A stretch of 49,840 bases of DNA from positions 468,680 to 518,519 of the forward strand of contig NZ_HG003686.1 in NCBI RefSeq assembly GCF_000312365.2, read 5' to 3'. Below the pieces are notes generated by a model. The model worked only from the letters and a program-made list of their open reading frames with translations, was not told the origin of the DNA and searched no databases. This document shows, piece after piece, positions 15,501-24,798 of this stretch. Position 1 is the first letter of the stretch, and every line of letters begins with the position of its first letter. Source of the stretch: Anaerococcus provencensis (GTDB lineage Bacteria > Bacillota > Clostridia > Tissierellales > Peptoniphilaceae). Position numbers and translations under genes: made by a program.

Positions 15501-16202
15501 ATGTTAGATAATAAGTTTATCTCAGCTGTTATTACAGCTGCAGGTTCTGGCAGACGAATGAATAGCCAGATCAACAAGCCTTTTCTGAATATAAGGGGCA
15601 AAAAAATCATTGAATTAACTCTTGATACACTTACAAAAATAGATGTTTTTGATGAAATAATCCTTGTCATAAGAAGAGAAGATGAGGATGATATAAAGAA
15701 AATTATAAAAGGCTATGATAGAGACATAAAGTACGTTTATGGCTCTACTACAAGGGAGCTTTCAACCTTTGAAGGGCTCAAAGCCTTAAATAGCAAATGT
15801 GAACTGGTCTTAACCCATGATGGGGTAAGGCCTTTTGCAAGTAGGGAACTTTTTTATAGGGTTCTTGAAGATTTGAAATCCTACAAGGCTGTAATAAGTG
15901 CAACAAAGACCAAGGATACTATAAAAATCGTAGATGAGGATATGGTTGTTGATTTTACCCCAAATAGGGACTATGTATATAATATTCAAACACCTCAAGC
16001 CTTTGACAAAAAAATCCTTTATTCCATGTATGAAAAATACGTGAAAAGTGAATTTAAGATTACGGATGACAGCCAACTTTTTGAATTCTTCCACAGAGAT
16101 ATTCCGGTAAAAATTGTAAGTGGGGAATATTCCAACATCAAAATCACAACAAGAGAAGATATACTATTTGCAGAAGCCTATTTAGCAGAAAAAAGGATAT
16201 GA
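15501..16202 (+). CDS. ispD: 2-C-methyl-D-erythritol 4-phosphate cytidylyltransferase IspD
   Basis: The 233-residue protein has the nucleotide-binding signature ITAAGSGRRMNSQINKPF near the N-terminus, THDGVRPFAS in the middle, and the C-terminal TDDSQLFE segment. It makes CDP-methylerythritol in the MEP pathway to isoprenoids. ispF follows eight bases downstream, giving two consecutive-pathway enzymes. Confidence 0.95.
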   Translation: MLDNKFISAVITAAGSGRRMNSQINKPFLNIRGKKIIELTLDTLTKIDVFDEIILVIRREDEDDIKKIIKGYDRDIKYVYGSTTRELSTFEGLKALNSKCELVLTHDGVRPFASRELFYRVLEDLKSYKAVISATKTKDTIKIVDEDMVVDFTPNRDYVYNIQTPQAFDKKILYSMYEKYVKSEFKITDDSQLFEFFHRDIPVKIVSGEYSNIKITTREDILFAEAYLAEKRI

Positions 16203-16209
16203 GGATATA

Positions 16210-16683
16210 ATGAGAATAGGAATAGGATATGACGTCCACAGACTAGCCGAGGATAGAAAATTAATCCTTGGAGGGGTGGAATTTGACTATGAATTGGGAC
16301 TATTGGGACACTCTGATGCGGATGTTCTGACTCATGCCATAATGGATGCGATTTTGGGAGCTTTGGGAGAAGCTGACATTGGAAAATTGTTCCCAGATAC
16401 TGATCCTAAGTATAAAAATATATCGTCCTTAATCTTACTAGATGATATAGTCAAATTAATGGATGATAAAGGTTATAAAATCGGTAATATAGATACTATA
16501 GTAATATGTGAATTGCCCAAAATTAGTCCTAAAAGAGAAAAAATTAAAAAAGTATTGGCTACTCACCTAAGAACTGACATAGAAAATGTGTCTATAAAAG
16601 CCTCCACAAGCGAAGGACTAGGATTTACTGGTGAAGGTTTAGGAATAGAGGCCAGGGCAGTAGTAATCTTGGAGGAGAAATAA
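16210..16683 (+). CDS. ispF: 2-C-methyl-D-erythritol 2,4-cyclodiphosphate synthase IspF
   Basis: The 157-residue protein begins [12 protein letters not shown], with the metal-binding Asp8 and His10, followed by [13 protein letters not shown] (third metal ligand His) and FPDTDPKYK. Length and motifs are typical of IspF, which cyclises CDP-ME 2-phosphate in the MEP pathway. The TAA stop overlaps the metK ATG by one base. Confidence 0.96.
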   Translation: MRIGIGYDVHRLAEDRKLILGGVEFDYELGLLGHSDADVLTHAIMDAILGALGEADIGKLFPDTDPKYKNISSLILLDDIVKLMDDKGYKIGNIDTIVICELPKISPKREKIKKVLATHLRTDIENVSIKASTSEGLGFTGEGLGIEARAVVILEEK

Positions 16684-17852
16684 TGAGAAAATTAATAACA
16701 AGCGAATCAGTCACAGAAGGCCATCCAGACAAGGTCTGCGATAGGATTTCTGATGCAATCTTAGATGAATGTTTAAAACAAGATAAAAATTCAAGAGTTG
16801 CTGTAGAAACAGTAACTTCAACTGGTTTGGTTTTAGTTGTAGGAGAAATTTCAACTACAGCCTATGCTCCTATTGAGCAAATTGTAAGAGATACTATAAA
16901 AGAAATTGGATATGACGATCCAAAAGTTGGCTTTGATTACTCAAATGTTGCTGTATTAACATCATTAATAGAACAATCAGTAGACATAGCTCAAGGTGTT
17001 AACCAAGCTCAAGAATATAATTCTACAAGTGAGAAATACGACAAAATTGGTGCAGGAGACCAAGGAATTATCTTTGGCTATGCAGACAATGAAACAGAAT
17101 CATATATGCCAGTATCTATAGACTACGCTCATAAGCTTGCCTATAGACTAGCAGAAGTTAGAAAAGATGGGACTCTAGATTACCTAAGACCAGATGGCAA
17201 GAGCCAAGTAACTGTAGAATATGATGATGACAAATTAGTAAGAATTGATAATATTGTAATATCAGCCCAACATACAGCAGATGTTAGCCTTGAAAAAATC
17301 CGTGAAGATATCATAAATGAAGTCATCAAAAAAGTAATTGATGAGAGTTTAATCGATGAAAATACCAAAATTTATGTAAATCCAACAGGAAAATTTGTCA
17401 TAGGTGGACCAAAGGGTGACAGTGGTCTTACAGGTAGAAAGATTATCGTAGATGCATATGGTGGATATTCTAAATCTGGTGGTGGAGCATTCTCTGGAAA
17501 AGACCCAACAAAGGTAGACAGATCAGCTGCCTATATGGCTAGATATGCTGCAAAAAACATGGTTGCAGCAGGCCTTGCAGACAAGCTTGAAATAGGTATA
17601 TCTTATGCCATAGGTGTAGCCCACCCACTATCAATATACGTAGATAGTTTTGGCACAGGCAAATACGATGATGAAAAACTACTTGAAATAGTAAAAGAAA
17701 ACTTTGACTTTAGGCCACAAGCTATAATTGATTACCTAGACTTACAAAGACCAATTTACAAACAAACATCATCTTATGGTCACTTTGGCAGAGATAATGA
17801 AGATTTCACATGGGAAAAATTGGATAAAGTAGACAAACTAAAAAATTACTAG
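16683..17852 (+). CDS. metK: S-adenosylmethionine synthetase MetK
   Basis: The 389-residue protein has all the signature blocks: [14 protein letters not shown] (His14), [12 protein letters not shown], and [19 protein letters not shown]. It makes S-adenosylmethionine from methionine and ATP. No SAM riboswitch or T-box precedes it; it is expressed as an internal gene of the carD operon. Ribosome site GGAGG lies inside the end of ispF. Confidence 0.97.
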   Translation: MRKLITSESVTEGHPDKVCDRISDAILDECLKQDKNSRVAVETVTSTGLVLVVGEISTTAYAPIEQIVRDTIKEIGYDDPKVGFDYSNVAVLTSLIEQSVDIAQGVNQAQEYNSTSEKYDKIGAGDQGIIFGYADNETESYMPVSIDYAHKLAYRLAEVRKDGTLDYLRPDGKSQVTVEYDDDKLVRIDNIVISAQHTADVSLEKIREDIINEVIKKVIDESLIDENTKIYVNPTGKFVIGGPKGDSGLTGRKIIVDAYGGYSKSGGGAFSGKDPTKVDRSAAYMARYAAKNMVAAGLADKLEIGISYAIGVAHPLSIYVDSFGTGKYDDEKLLEIVKENFDFRPQAIIDYLDLQRPIYKQTSSYGHFGRDNEDFTWEKLDKVDKLKNY

Positions 17853-17860
17853 GAGAGATA

Positions 17861-18910
17861 ATGGCAAGATTTAGAAGAAGTGTGGCTATAGACCTTGGTA
17901 GCTCAGAAGTATTGGTTTATCTGAACAACAAGGGCATAGTCCTAGAAGAACCGTCAGTTATTGCCATTGATGTACTAACAGATGAGATACTTGCAGTAGG
18001 AGAAGAAGCTAAAAAATTAGTAGGCAGAACTCCTGGCAATATAAAGGCCATTAAGCCTATGAAAGATGGGGTTATAGCAGACTTTCCATCAACTGAGAAA
18101 ATGCTAAAATATTTTCTAGATAAGACCATTAGCAAGGCCCTCATAAAACCAGATGTCCTAATCTGCGTGCCATCAAGGTCAACCCAAGTGGAAAGAAGAG
18201 CAGTCCTTCAAGCAAGCGAAAATGCTGGAGCTCATAGGACTTATCTTATAGAAGAACCACTTGCCGCAGCCATTGGAGCTGGAGTCGACATAACAGAAGC
18301 CAGTGGAGACTTGGTAATAGATATTGGTGGAGGAACTACAGATATAGCAGTAATATCTTCCGGAGAAATCATAGTAAGTAAGTCTATACCAGTAGCTGGA
18401 ATCACTTTTGATAACGCCATAAAAGATTTCATCAGAAAAAGATATGGCTTATTAATTGGTGATAACAAGGCAGAAGAGATTAAGATAAAGGCAAATAGCC
18501 TTGAAGATAATCAAACTATAGAAGTATCTGGTAGACAAATTAACGATGGACTACCAAACAAAATTATCATAACTCTTGGCGAAATTCATGCAGCCCTAAA
18601 GGCTTCTGTGGATTTGATCGTAGATGGGGTAAAAAGTGTATTAGAGCTAACACCTCCTGAGTTAGCAAGTGATATTTACGAAAAACACATAATACTCACA
18701 GGTGGAGGAGCCTATACTCTAGGCCTTAAGGATAGGCTAAGCGAAAAGTTCCAAGTTGATGTAATAATAGCAGAAGATGCGGCTAAATGCGTCATAAATG
18801 GAACTGGCAAAGCCCTAGGATGGCTTGATGAAGTTGACAAGGGGCTTGATGATGGTAGGAAAGCAAAGCAAAAAGAACTTGAAGATAAGGAAAAACTAAG
18901 GAGAAGATGA
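17861..18910 (+). CDS. MreB/Mbl-like actin-family protein
   Basis: The 349-residue protein has the actin-fold ATP sites of Mre[15 protein letters not shown] (phosphate 1, where most MreBs have DLGTANT), [13 protein letters not shown] (phosphate 2), and [11 protein letters not shown] (adenosine). [13 protein letters not shown] is the MreB family mark. The C-terminus ends in a charged tail ([16 protein letters not shown]). MreB directs lateral wall synthesis in rods. mreC and mreD are not beside it, and the likely organism is a coccus, so its role may differ. It lies 8 bases after metK and overlaps gpmA. Confidence 0.85.
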   Translation: MARFRRSVAIDLGSSEVLVYLNNKGIVLEEPSVIAIDVLTDEILAVGEEAKKLVGRTPGNIKAIKPMKDGVIADFPSTEKMLKYFLDKTISKALIKPDVLICVPSRSTQVERRAVLQASENAGAHRTYLIEEPLAAAIGAGVDITEASGDLVIDIGGGTTDIAVISSGEIIVSKSIPVAGITFDNAIKDFIRKRYGLLIGDNKAEEIKIKANSLEDNQTIEVSGRQINDGLPNKIIITLGEIHAALKASVDLIVDGVKSVLELTPPELASDIYEKHIILTGGGAYTLGLKDRLSEKFQVDVIIAEDAAKCVINGTGKALGWLDEVDKGLDDGRKAKQKELEDKEKLRRR

Positions 18911-19599
18911 TGACAAAAAAATTAGTAATGGTAAGACATGGCCAAAGTGAATGGAACCTAGCAAACAAATTTACAGGTTGGGTAGACGTTGACCTATCAG
19001 AACAAGGAACCAAGGAAGCTATAGAAGCTGGTAAAAAAATCAAAGAAGCAGGCATAGTATTTGATCACGCTCACACATCTATACTTAAACGTGCTATTAA
19101 AACTTGCAACTATGTCCTAGAATACAGCGAACAATTATTTGTACCAGTAGAAAAATCTTGGAGACTAAACGAACGTCATTATGGTGCCCTTCAAGGACTA
19201 AACAAAGCAGAAACAGCTGAAAAATACGGTGACGAACAAGTTCACATTTGGAGAAGATCTTACGATACACTACCACCAGAACTATCTGAAGAAGATCAAG
19301 AAAAACAATTAAATATGAGACAGTTCAAAAATCTTCCAAAAGATGTAATTCCAACAGCTGAAAACCTAAAAGTAACACTAGATAGAGCTCTACCATATTT
19401 CTTTGACCACATAGCTCCACAACTACTAAAAGATGAAACAATCCTAGTAGCAGCTCACGGAAACTCTCTAAGAGCATTGGCAAAGCATATCGAGTCAATC
19501 TCAGATGAAGACATCATGGACCTAGAAATCCCAACAGGCCAACCACTAGTATACGAACTAGATGATGACCTAAAAATGATAAATAAATATTATCTATAA
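18910..19599 (+). CDS. gpmA: 2,3-bisphosphoglycerate-dependent phosphoglycerate mutase
   Basis: The 229-residue protein begins [13 protein letters not shown], with the catalytic RHG histidine, and contains [17 protein letters not shown] and [10 protein letters not shown], all diagnostic of cofactor-dependent GpmA. It interconverts 3- and 2-phosphoglycerate in glycolysis. Two ATGs stand in tandem; the second (18910) is 6 bases from AAGGAG (18898-18903) and is preferred over 18907, which is only 3 bases away. It is the last gene of the carD operon. Confidence 0.95.
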   Translation: MTKKLVMVRHGQSEWNLANKFTGWVDVDLSEQGTKEAIEAGKKIKEAGIVFDHAHTSILKRAIKTCNYVLEYSEQLFVPVEKSWRLNERHYGALQGLNKAETAEKYGDEQVHIWRRSYDTLPPELSEEDQEKQLNMRQFKNLPKDVIPTAENLKVTLDRALPYFFDHIAPQLLKDETILVAAHGNSLRALAKHIESISDEDIMDLEIPTGQPLVYELDDDLKMINKYYL

Positions 19600-19607
19600 A
19601 AATTATT

Positions 19608-19633
19608 AGACTTGCTTAGGCAGGTCTTTTTTT
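19608..19633 (+). terminator. Terminator after gpmA
   Basis: AGACTTGC and GCAGGTCT form an 8-bp stem (one G-T pair) around TTAG, followed by a run of T. Confidence 0.88.
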
Positions 19634-19698
19634 GTGTAGGTATATACAAGAATATTTAAATTATATTGGCCGGCACAATAAATTTATATAAAGATATC

Positions 19699-19727
19699 TT
19701 TACAAAATCTCCTTGAAAACCTATAAT
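19699..19727 (+). promoter_or_regulatory. Promoter of the two regulator genes of the bacteriocin locus
   Basis: TTTACA (19699-19704) and TATAAT (19722-19727) are separated by 17 bases, 24 bases before the start codon. Confidence 0.75.
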
Positions 19728-19751
19728 ATTATATAAGAAAAAGGAGTATGT

Positions 19752-20408
19752 ATGAAAATAGCATCTGTTGAATATGAAAACGGTGTATCACAAATTTTGA
19801 ATGCTCATTATGACAAGAATCAAGTACTTGTTGATAAGTTTGATAAATTGGAAGATTTGGTTGACAGGGACCTAACGGACTATGAACTAATCCTCGTAGA
19901 TATGAGCCACAACAAATGTTTACAAGTTATTCACTATATAAAACAAACCACCAATATACCAGTAATATACCTAACTGATAGACATAGCAACAATCCCTAT
20001 GAGCAGAAAATCGACGATAAAGATTTTGTAATTCATTCAAATACTAGGGAAGAATTTATAGATAGCGTCTTTAGAAAAGTTCAAGAAATTAATGATACAA
20101 ATATTATAAACCTAGGTTTTTGCACCATGGAAGAGGACAATGGGATTTTTAGGATTGGAAATGATATTCTAGATTTGACCAAGTTTGAAATTGCAATATG
20201 TGCAGTACTAATTTCAAATATGGGTAAGACTCTTTCAAAATATGAAATAGTAGAGCAAATGGGAAAAAAGGGTCTTAAAACCACAGAAAGATCTGTAAGA
20301 GAGCATATAAGAAAGATAAGATTAGAATTTAAAAAAGCTGACTTAAATCCAATTGAGACTGTAAATCGTAAGGGCTATAGGTGGGTACTTGATTCTTGTA
20401 CACCTTAG
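19752..20408 (+). CDS. OmpR-like winged-helix regulator with atypical receiver domain
   Basis: The 218-residue protein has an N-terminal receiver-like domain and, from about residue 125, an OmpR/PhoB winged helix (LDLTKFEIAICAVLI, ERSVREHIRKIRLEF, VNRKGYRWVL). In the receiver, the phospho-acceptor is in place as Asp50 (LILVDMSHN) and Thr75 is present, but the acidic pair is VEYE instead of the usual DDE and the conserved Lys near the end is missing. No histidine kinase is adjacent. It is followed 12 bases later by an Rgg-like gene and lies upstream of a bacteriocin operon, so it may control that operon without ordinary phosphorylation. Confidence 0.8.
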   Translation: MKIASVEYENGVSQILNAHYDKNQVLVDKFDKLEDLVDRDLTDYELILVDMSHNKCLQVIHYIKQTTNIPVIYLTDRHSNNPYEQKIDDKDFVIHSNTREEFIDSVFRKVQEINDTNIINLGFCTMEEDNGIFRIGNDILDLTKFEIAICAVLISNMGKTLSKYEIVEQMGKKGLKTTERSVREHIRKIRLEFKKADLNPIETVNRKGYRWVLDSCTP

Positions 20409-20420
20409 AAAGGGTGAATA

Positions 20421-21317
20421 ATGGATTATAATTTAGCCTATATAGGTAATGAAATAAGGACTATAAGAAAAGAAAAAAAACTAACCCAAGAGGATTTGGC
20501 CTTTGCTGCTGACTTATCAGTAGATACAATAAGGAGGCTTGAAAGCGGAAAGGTAGATATAAAGCTTAGCTCTTTATTGGTTATTTTAGAAGAGCTGGGT
20601 CTTGAATTTTACACTATATTCAATTCTTTTCAAGGATCTACATGGTCGTATATAGATGATTACATAACTGATCTAGATTATTATATGGGTGAATTTAACT
20701 ATGAAAAAGTAGAGGAAACATTAGGAGAATTTGAGAAGATAAATAAAGATACTCTACCTAATTTTTATCAAAAAAAATATAGTCAGTATCTTAAATTTTA
20801 CCAATCTATAATTTATAATCCGAAAAGAAGTAGCAAAAGTTTTATAAAAGGTCTAAATGAGGCTATGGTCATATCTCATAAAGACTTTAAGATTAAAAAG
20901 TATAAAAATTATAACTATACAAATTTCGAATACAGGATATTATCTGCTATGGTCCCTTATTATAGGGAGAATGGAGACATTGGATTTAGCTACGACATAC
21001 TACTATTTATATTAAATAATATAGGTGAAAATAATAATTTATATCCGAAAATATCTTATAATATTAGTAGGTCATATAGCAATGATGGTGATGTTGAAAA
21101 AGCGTTAGAGTGGAATAAAAAATCTATCGATTCATCTATTAGAAATAATGACACTATTAACTTGATTAATTCATACTATCAGAGAGGAGATATTCTTTTT
21201 AAAGAGAAAAACCCAGAGTTTTTATCATATTTAAATAAATCTATGGACTTATGTTTACTAACAAATAGGCCAGAATTAAAAGAAAAATTTAATAAATTAA
21301 TTTATAAAGATAAGTAA
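20421..21317 (+). CDS. Rgg/PlcR-like HTH regulator with TPR-type C-terminal domain
   Basis: The 298-residue protein starts with an XRE helix-turn-helix (IGNEIRTIRKEKKLTQEDLAFAADLSVDTIRRLESGKVD in two parts, residues 8-45). The rest is helical with TPR-like repeats (for example the segment ending WNKKSIDSSIRNN). Length and layout fit the RNPP/Rgg group, which respond to imported short peptides. It lies directly upstream of the bacteriocin gene. No convincing pheromone gene with its own ribosome site is seen beside it. AAAGGGTG precedes its ATG. It probably controls the bacteriocin operon together with the preceding gene. Confidence 0.75.
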   Translation: MDYNLAYIGNEIRTIRKEKKLTQEDLAFAADLSVDTIRRLESGKVDIKLSSLLVILEELGLEFYTIFNSFQGSTWSYIDDYITDLDYYMGEFNYEKVEETLGEFEKINKDTLPNFYQKKYSQYLKFYQSIIYNPKRSSKSFIKGLNEAMVISHKDFKIKKYKNYNYTNFEYRILSAMVPYYRENGDIGFSYDILLFILNNIGENNNLYPKISYNISRSYSNDGDVEKALEWNKKSIDSSIRNNDTINLINSYYQRGDILFKEKNPEFLSYLNKSMDLCLLTNRPELKEKFNKLIYKDK

Positions 21318-21326
21318 CCATGCTTT

Positions 21327-21402
21327 AAAGCCGGTTTTTATTAAGTTAATATTAGAAAAATTCAAATCATTTTTGATATTAATTAATAAAAACTGGCTTT
21401 TT
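21327..21402. terminator. Long-stem terminator between regulator and bacteriocin genes
   Basis: The arms 21327-21352 and 21376-21400 form a stem of about 25 pairs with one mismatch and one bulge, starting AAAGCC and ending GGCTTT, followed by T. Both strands carry T/A runs, so it may act in both directions. Confidence 0.75.
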
Positions 21403-21451
21403 GTGTACTTATCAGCATTTGTATTGGCTTTTTTATCATGCACATAGGCTA

Positions 21452-21480
21452 TTAAATAATATTTTAAAATCTTTTATAAT
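21452..21480 (+). promoter_or_regulatory. Promoter of the bacteriocin gene
   Basis: TATAAT (21475-21480) is a perfect -10; the -35 TTAAAT (21452-21457) is weak and 17 bases away, which fits a promoter needing an activator. Confidence 0.6.
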
Positions 21481-21493
21481 AAAGACATAGAAT

Positions 21494-21505
21494 AAGTGTA
21501 CACTT
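21494..21505. promoter_or_regulatory. 12-nt perfect palindrome, likely operator
   Basis: AAGTGTACACTT is a perfect palindrome placed 13 bases after the -10 box. It is flanked by AGAATA on the left and TATTCT on the right, which extend the dyad. Either upstream regulator could bind it. Confidence 0.6.
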
Positions 21506-21538
21506 TCTATTCTAAAAATATAAATGGGAAGATTAATT

Positions 21539-21916
21539 ATGAAAAATAAAATAAAAGCATTAGCGGTAGCAGGACTAATATTATTTAGTACGCCAGTTTC
21601 TTTTGCGGCTCAAGAGTATAGCTTTGATTCATTAAACAATGATGTGGTTACAGTAGAGTCAGAGAGTGTTAGCACTTATTCATCAAAAAACTACGACAGT
21701 GGAGTTAAGGACTGGCTAGGTGGAAAGTGGAGACACGGAGTTAACAGTTCCCATGTGTGGTCACAATTTTATCATGGAAGTAAATATCATAATACCAAGG
21801 TAAAGGGTGCAGGCGGAAGGTTTGGAAAATCTGGTAGAACTGCTCCTGGTAAAAGAGCTTATGCTAGTTGGGAAAAAGCATTATTTGGTAATGAAGCATA
21901 TGCAAATGTAGAATAA
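21539..21916 (+). CDS. Lactococcin 972-family secreted bacteriocin precursor
   Basis: The 125-residue protein has a Sec signal peptide (residues 1-23/24, cleavage after SFA or SFAA), then an acidic segment (about 25-60) and a basic C-terminal core. The core shows the lactococcin 972 pattern: GGKWRHG, VWSQFYHGSKYHNTKV, GGRFGKSGRTAPGKRAYASW, ending in EAYANVE. Lactococcin 972 binds lipid II and blocks septum formation in dividing cells. The ATG at 21539 is chosen over an in-frame ATG at 21524 because GGAAG lies before it and the signal peptide then starts MKNKIK. The 36-residue acidic stretch before the core is absent from the prototype, which matures to 66 residues. The genes that follow encode the matching membrane protein and ABC ATPase. 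Confidence 0.85.
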   Translation: MKNKIKALAVAGLILFSTPVSFAAQEYSFDSLNNDVVTVESESVSTYSSKNYDSGVKDWLGGKWRHGVNSSHVWSQFYHGSKYHNTKVKGAGGRFGKSGRTAPGKRAYASWEKALFGNEAYANVE

Positions 21917-21929
21917 AGTATTGTTAAGT

Positions 21930-21971
21930 CAACTTGTATAAAATCTTTTGATTTTATACAAGTTGGTTTTT
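21930..21971 (+). terminator. Terminator/attenuator between bacteriocin and transport genes
   Basis: A perfect 16-bp stem (21930-21945 with 21950-21965) closes a TTTT loop and is followed by GTTTTTAT. Read-through would give low expression of the membrane genes compared with the bacteriocin. Confidence 0.85.
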
Positions 21972-21987
21972 ATAAGGTAGTAAAGCT

Positions 21988-24135
21988 ATGAAAAAAATAC
22001 TAAAGATACTAATAACAATAACATTCATCCTAAGTTCCTTAACTTATTTTTATTACATAGATAGCAATCAGGCTATAGGTAAATTTTCTGATTTTGATAA
22101 GTTTGTAAATCTTGTCGACTATAATGATGAGGATATTAGAGATGACATTGCTAAAGCTGCATCAGATAATAATATCAATTTAATAAAGTTTGTCAAGAAG
22201 TCTAGAGTTGGTAAAAAAGAAAATATGGATGTAGATGCTTATTTATTTTTAAGTGATCCGAGTAGTTTTAATAAGTCCCATAAGGACTTAAAGATAAATG
22301 AAGATTTCAATACTTCTAATAAATTTGATAGCATAAGTTCTAATAATCTTTTAACTAAAAACAATATAGATATAAAAAAGTATGAAGATATCGACATAGA
22401 TAATATATCTGGAGACTATGCTATAAGTGGAAATCAAAATAATGTTGAATCATTTATAGATGATTTGAAAGCTTATGCAGATATTGTACAGACACCTGAT
22501 TATATGAGTACTTCTGAAATGACTATGAAAGAATTTTTCTTAATACTTGTCATTAATTTGATTAGTATTTTTGCTACTATATTTGCTTTGCTTATTTATA
22601 ATAGAAGCCTAGTTAAGGAATTATCTATATCTCTCCTATTTGGATATGATGATAAGAAGATTTCCGCAAGTAAGTCTATAGGTCTTATGGCGATTCCTAT
22701 ATTAATAACTTTAATAATTGATTCGGCCTTGCTCTTTAGCTTAGTTAGTCCAGATAGCATTGGTGGATTTTTGATAGCTATGAATCCTATGTATATATTT
22801 ATTTTATTATTTGCTTTAGTAATATTTTTATTAGAATTTATCCTATTATTATATAAAACAAATCATGAAGATATATTAAGTGTATTAAAGGGAGAGAGAA
22901 AGGTTTCTGCTAAGTTTTTATCTATATTCAAAATAATATTTGCAGGCTCTTTAGCTTACTTATTAGCTATCACTTTCTTTTCTTTAAAAGACTATAAAGA
23001 TGTAAATGAATATTTAAGTGATTGGGACGATGCAAAATCATACGCCAACATAGCCACTGGTACGCCTTGGCAATATGTAGTTGATGAGGACGATTATAAA
23101 TATAAAGAATTAGTTGCAAAACCTACAGAAGACTTGGCTAGACTTTTGATAGATAGAGGGGCGGTATTGTTCCTAAATCCATACCAAGATATTGAAGGAT
23201 TAAATATTGATGATGATATGTTTGGAGAATATAAGTTAAACAATGGTAGCTTTGCTTTCATTAACCACAATTACCTTACAAAGTTTGATATATTAGACGA
23301 TAAGGGGCGTGCTTTAGATACTAAAGCAAAGGAAAATGAATGGGTTATTTTAGTTCCGGAAGATACCAAGCTTACTGATCAAGATTTAGAGGATATCAAA
23401 GAAAAACAAATATTTGAATCTAAAAATAGTGATGATTTAGTTGAGAATATTGTAAAAATAAAAAGTGACCAAAAGCTACCAAGCCTAGATTCCAGAGCTA
23501 GGATAGATCAGCCTTATGCAGACAATTATGTTTACATTTTAATAAATGAGGACGGACTTAATTCAGAAGAAGGCTTACTGTCTAAGGGATTAGTTAATTG
23601 GCAGCTACACCCTTATCTAGATAAGGGTGATGAGAGTCTAGGAGACTTAAAGGAACTAATATCCACCACACCAGCTAGTAAGTATGTTCTTTGGATAGAG
23701 ACAGCCTATGACTATGTAGAATACCAGGTTCAAAGATACAAAAATGAAACTATAATTTATATTATAGCTTCAATCATCCTAATATATATTTATTGGGTTA
23801 TAGTAAAGACAGACCATAAAAATTACTATTTAAACTACGGAGATGAAGCTGCAGTAAAGAGCTTATTTGGTTATCCTTTTAAGGATATCCACAAGGCTAA
23901 GATAAGATCTATGGCTTTGTCATATTTATTAGCCCTAGCTATTTATTATATAGTACTAAGACTTAGTGTAATGTTTGGCGGATTAGGTTTTTATACTCCT
24001 CGAGAAGGTTGGACTAATGGGATAGTTTTAATTGGATTTGGTCTTAGCTTTCTTCTATTTATAATATGTACCATTATTGAAGTAGATATGTTAAGAAAAG
24101 ATGGTAGTTTGATTAAAAAGTTTAAAGGAGGATAA
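21988..24135 (+). CDS. Bacteriocin-associated integral membrane protein (DUF1430 / lactococcin 972 group)
   Basis: The 715-residue protein has an N-terminal membrane helix, a large outside segment, a cluster of helices at about residues 180-330, a second large outside segment, and three or four helices at the C-terminus. This FtsX/MacB-like layout with about seven or eight helices matches the bacteriocin-associated membrane proteins that accompany lactococcin 972-type peptides. It pairs with the ATPase gene three bases downstream to form an ABC system for immunity or export. Ribosome site AAGG lies 10 bases before the ATG. Confidence 0.8.
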   Translation: MKKILKILITITFILSSLTYFYYIDSNQAIGKFSDFDKFVNLVDYNDEDIRDDIAKAASDNNINLIKFVKKSRVGKKENMDVDAYLFLSDPSSFNKSHKDLKINEDFNTSNKFDSISSNNLLTKNNIDIKKYEDIDIDNISGDYAISGNQNNVESFIDDLKAYADIVQTPDYMSTSEMTMKEFFLILVINLISIFATIFALLIYNRSLVKELSISLLFGYDDKKISASKSIGLMAIPILITLIIDSALLFSLVSPDSIGGFLIAMNPMYIFILLFALVIFLLEFILLLYKTNHEDILSVLKGERKVSAKFLSIFKIIFAGSLAYLLAITFFSLKDYKDVNEYLSDWDDAKSYANIATGTPWQYVVDEDDYKYKELVAKPTEDLARLLIDRGAVLFLNPYQDIEGLNIDDDMFGEYKLNNGSFAFINHNYLTKFDILDDKGRALDTKAKENEWVILVPEDTKLTDQDLEDIKEKQIFESKNSDDLVENIVKIKSDQKLPSLDSRARIDQPYADNYVYILINEDGLNSEEGLLSKGLVNWQLHPYLDKGDESLGDLKELISTTPASKYVLWIETAYDYVEYQVQRYKNETIIYIIASIILIYIYWVIVKTDHKNYYLNYGDEAAVKSLFGYPFKDIHKAKIRSMALSYLLALAIYYIVLRLSVMFGGLGFYTPREGWTNGIVLIGFGLSFLLFIICTIIEVDMLRKDGSLIKKFKGG

Positions 24136-24138
24136 ATA

Positions 24139-24798
24139 ATGAAACCCCAAATAAGCTTAAAAAATATAAATAAAACTTATGGTGACCACAATGTACTTAA
24201 AGATGTAAATCTTGATATATATCCTAAAGACTTTATAACTATTTTTGGGAAAAGTGGTAGTGGTAAGTCTACTTTGTTAAACATCCTAGGCACTCTAGAA
24301 AGTTATGATAGTGGTAGCATAGAAAGCTTCGGTTATTCTGACCCCTACAAAAATGTTAGTAAGGCTATGATGATTAGAAGGGAGAATATAGCATATTTAT
24401 TTCAAAATTTTGCCCTGGTAGATAATATGACAGTTAAAGAAAATATAGATATAGCCTTAAAATATAGTGAATTTAAAAATAATAAGAAAGAAATAAATAA
24501 AACATTAGATAAGTTAGGTATAGCTGATAAACTAAATAACAAGGTTTATGAGCTATCAGGTGGAGAGCAACAAAGGGTTGCTATGGCAAGGGTTTTGCTA
24601 AAACCATATGATGTTTTGCTAGCTGATGAACCCACAGGATCTTTAGATGAATTTAATAAGAGAATTTTAATGCAAGTACTTATAGAGGAAAATCGTAAGG
24701 GAAAGAGTATAGTGGTAGTAAGCCATGATAAAGATTTCACAAGTATATGTGATAAGACTTATGAGATAATAGATAAAAAATTGGAGGTTATTAAATGA
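24139..24798 (+). CDS. Bacteriocin ABC transporter ATP-binding protein (lactococcin 972 group)
   Basis: The 219-residue ATPase has Walker A GKSGSGKS (residues 37-44), the signature LSGGEQQRVAMARVLL and Walker B VLLADEP followed by TGSLDE, a MacB/LolD-type set. It starts 3 bases after the 715-residue membrane protein, its probable partner, and overlaps the next gene by 4 bases (ATGA). It would energise removal of the bacteriocin from the producer membrane, or its export. Confidence 0.92.
   Translation: MKPQISLKNINKTYGDHNVLKDVNLDIYPKDFITIFGKSGSGKSTLLNILGTLESYDSGSIESFGYSDPYKNVSKAMMIRRENIAYLFQNFALVDNMTVKENIDIALKYSEFKNNKKEINKTLDKLGIADKLNNKVYELSGGEQQRVAMARVLLKPYDVLLADEPTGSLDEFNKRILMQVLIEENRKGKSIVVVSHDKDFTSICDKTYEIIDKKLEVIK

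Noticed and set aside
16683..16700. SAM riboswitch or T-box before metK
   Set aside because: metK overlaps ispF by one base, leaving no leader, and no such motifs are present upstream.
21403..21447. Short hydrophobic peptide frame (GTG start, 14 residues) that might encode an Rgg pheromone
   Set aside because: It starts in the T run of a terminator and has no ribosome site, so there is no support beyond length and hydrophobicity.
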